This document shows, in pieces, positions 5,951 through 6,761 of a DNA stretch of 6,761 bases. Position 1 is the stretch's first letter, and each line of letters opens with the position of its first letter. The DNA is from Methanoregulaceae archaeon (GTDB lineage: Archaea > Halobacteriota > Methanomicrobia > Methanomicrobiales > Methanospirillaceae), in contig JALOPT010000091.1 of assembly GCA_025453715.1 (NCBI GenBank), positions 1 to 6,761 of the forward strand. Reading direction: 5' to 3'. The notes beneath the pieces are model-generated. The model had not been told where the DNA came from, made no database searches, and saw only the letters and a program-made list of their open reading frames with translations. Position numbers and translations under genes: made by a program.

Positions 5951-6280
5951 ATGAAGACTGAGGTCTTAAAAGACATCAAAGCTGCAGAAGAAGAGTATGG
6001 AACAACGATACGTAACGCAGAGGTGGACAGGAAAAAAAGTCTTGCCAATGCAGAACTTGAAGCGGATAACCTGATTATTAAGGCAAATAATACCGCAGAG
6101 GAGTACAGGAAGAAACGCATGGCGGATGCCAGGACACGTGCCGCAGAAGCCCATGCCCGGATCATCAAGGAAGGTGAGCAAGGTGCGGCCGCATTGCGGG
6201 AGCAGGGCAACAGAAACCTTGAACGGGCAGTAGCATTGCTGGTAACCCGGTTCAAGGAGCAGCTGCATGTTAAAGCCTAG
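5951..6280 (+). CDS. ahaH: A-type ATP synthase subunit H (peripheral stalk)
   Basis: The small peripheral-stalk subunit of the archaeal A1Ao ATP synthase. Subunit H forms a long coiled-coil dimer with subunit E and links the catalytic A3B3 head to the membrane subunit I, resisting rotation. The 109-residue protein is almost entirely charged helix, rich in Ala, Glu, Lys and Arg (AAEEEYGTTIRNAEVDRKKS, later ARTRAAEAHARIIKEGEQG), with no membrane segment or enzyme motif. Its length matches the family. The ATG at 5951 has a strong AGGAGG site 5 nt upstream. Identification is helped by the neighbour: subunit I starts within its last 14 nt, and H followed by I is the usual start of the methanogen aha operon. 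Coiled-coil sequence alone would be weak evidence. Confidence 0.9.
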   Translation: MKTEVLKDIKAAEEEYGTTIRNAEVDRKKSLANAELEADNLIIKANNTAEEYRKKRMADARTRAAEAHARIIKEGEQGAAALREQGNRNLERAVALLVTRFKEQLHVKA

Positions 6281-6761
6281 GCAGATGAGCCGCCTGTTTA
6301 TTGCGGCCTCCAAGGACCAGATGGAGCCGGTTATCCAGGAGCTGTACCGCCACGGTGTGTTTCATATTGAAGAGTTTGTTGATCAGGTTAGAGAGGAATA
6401 CGACGGATTCAGGATTGGGATGCCACTTGCGGGTGCAAGTGAGGCATCGAGCGATCTTCTCAAAGTCCGCTCCCTCACCGCGGCTTACATGGTGAAACCT
6501 GACGATGAGGAACCTGAAACACGGCGACGTACTTCTGAAATCAGGAGCCAAATTGAGCGGGATCTTCCCATTATCGAGAAAGAAACCGAGGGTCTTACTT
6601 CGATGCGAACGAAGCTTGAGACTGAAGAGAAGGACCTCGAGCAGAAGATAGCCGCCCTGACGCCTTTTACGGGAGTGCCGGTAGACCTTGAGCTGTTACG
6701 GGGGTATGAATCCCTTGCCGTATATGCCGGGTCAGTTGCCCAGGATGTAGTCCTGGAAATC
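6267..6761 (+). CDS. ahaI: A-type ATP synthase subunit I (a-type membrane subunit), 3' partial
   Basis: N-terminal 165 residues of the large subunit I (also called subunit a or NtpI), which carries the ion half-channels in its membrane C-terminal domain and whose cytoplasmic N-terminal domain docks the peripheral stalks. Only the cytoplasmic part is visible. It begins MLKPRQMSRLFIAASKDQME, then ELYRHGVFHIEEF (25-37), which fits the family N-terminus. A charged helical stretch at about 86-131 is probably the coiled coil of the long cytoplasmic arm, and an alpha/beta part follows. The membrane domain lies beyond the right edge. The ATG at 6267 has AAGGAG at 6254-6259, 7 nt upstream and inside ahaH, and the genes overlap by 14 nt. 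Met at 6285 is an alternative but lacks as good a site. Genes for the remaining subunits probably follow. Confidence 0.92.
   Translation, partial: MLKPRQMSRLFIAASKDQMEPVIQELYRHGVFHIEEFVDQVREEYDGFRIGMPLAGASEASSDLLKVRSLTAAYMVKPDDEEPETRRRTSEIRSQIERDLPIIEKETEGLTSMRTKLETEEKDLEQKIAALTPFTGVPVDLELLRGYESLAVYAGSVAQDVVLEI

Noticed and set aside
5935..5961. Mini-ORF MRGGLDED that contains the ahaH ribosome binding site
   Set aside because: It has no ribosome binding site of its own, only eight codons, and arises because AGGAGG happens to follow an ATG.
5917..6313. Two minus-strand frames opposite ahaH
   Set aside because: They are mirror images of the charged coiled-coil coding sequence, with no start signal, and conflict with well-supported ahaH and ahaI.
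1..6761. Search for mobile elements, CRISPR arrays, tRNA genes and toxin or defence genes
   Set aside because: No transposase, terminal inverted repeats, regularly spaced repeats, tRNA cloverleaf or known defence motif was seen. All the large genes but one (the 163-residue protein) are standard archaeal housekeeping genes.

Overview
The window looks like chromosomal DNA of a methanogenic archaeon, most likely of the order Methanomicrobiales. This rests on a membrane-anchored archaeal-type Lon protease (LonB), the start of an A-type ATP synthase operon in the archaeal order H then I, ribosome binding sites that match the archaeal 16S 3' end (AGGAGG, GGTGAT), and TATA-like boxes with short leaders. 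The order-level assignment is inferred from gene content and protein style, not from a database match. All genes lie on the + strand. Genes are moderately GC-rich and the spacers are strikingly AT-rich.

Positions 1-4366 hold a tight three-gene unit: lonB (5' end cut by the window edge), tldD and pmbA/tldE. lonB and tldD share an ATGA stop/start overlap, and tldD and pmbA also overlap, so the three are probably co-transcribed and translationally coupled. LonB is an ATP-driven membrane protease. TldD (zinc site intact) and PmbA (zinc site lost) form a heteromeric metallopeptidase that cleaves unfolded peptides. Together this is a proteolysis and peptide-processing operon.

Positions 4367-4582 are an AT-rich spacer with an orphan Shine-Dalgarno sequence and a TATA-like element. 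They lead to a small three-helix membrane protein of the BofA family (4583-4861), which seems to have its own promoter and a nearly leaderless mRNA.

Positions 4862-5121 are non-coding. They contain a perfect 7-bp hairpin just after bofA, a perfect 9-bp inverted repeat, a crossing 6-bp pairing and a T8 run. This could be a structured 3' region or a small RNA. A two-gene unit follows: a 50-residue zinc-ribbon protein (5122-5274) overlapping by 17 nt a 163-residue protein that I do not recognise (5258-5749).

Positions 5750-5950 are a spacer with a T-run and the likely promoter region of the ATP synthase operon. ahaH (peripheral stalk, 5951-6280) has a strong AGGAGG site. ahaI (membrane subunit a, from 6267) overlaps it and runs off the right edge.

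Most of the window is ordinary archaeal housekeeping. The parts most worth a second look are the zinc-ribbon/unknown-protein pair, the structured spacer at 4868-5000, and a bacterial-sporulation-type protease regulator (BofA family) encoded next to a membrane protease operon.
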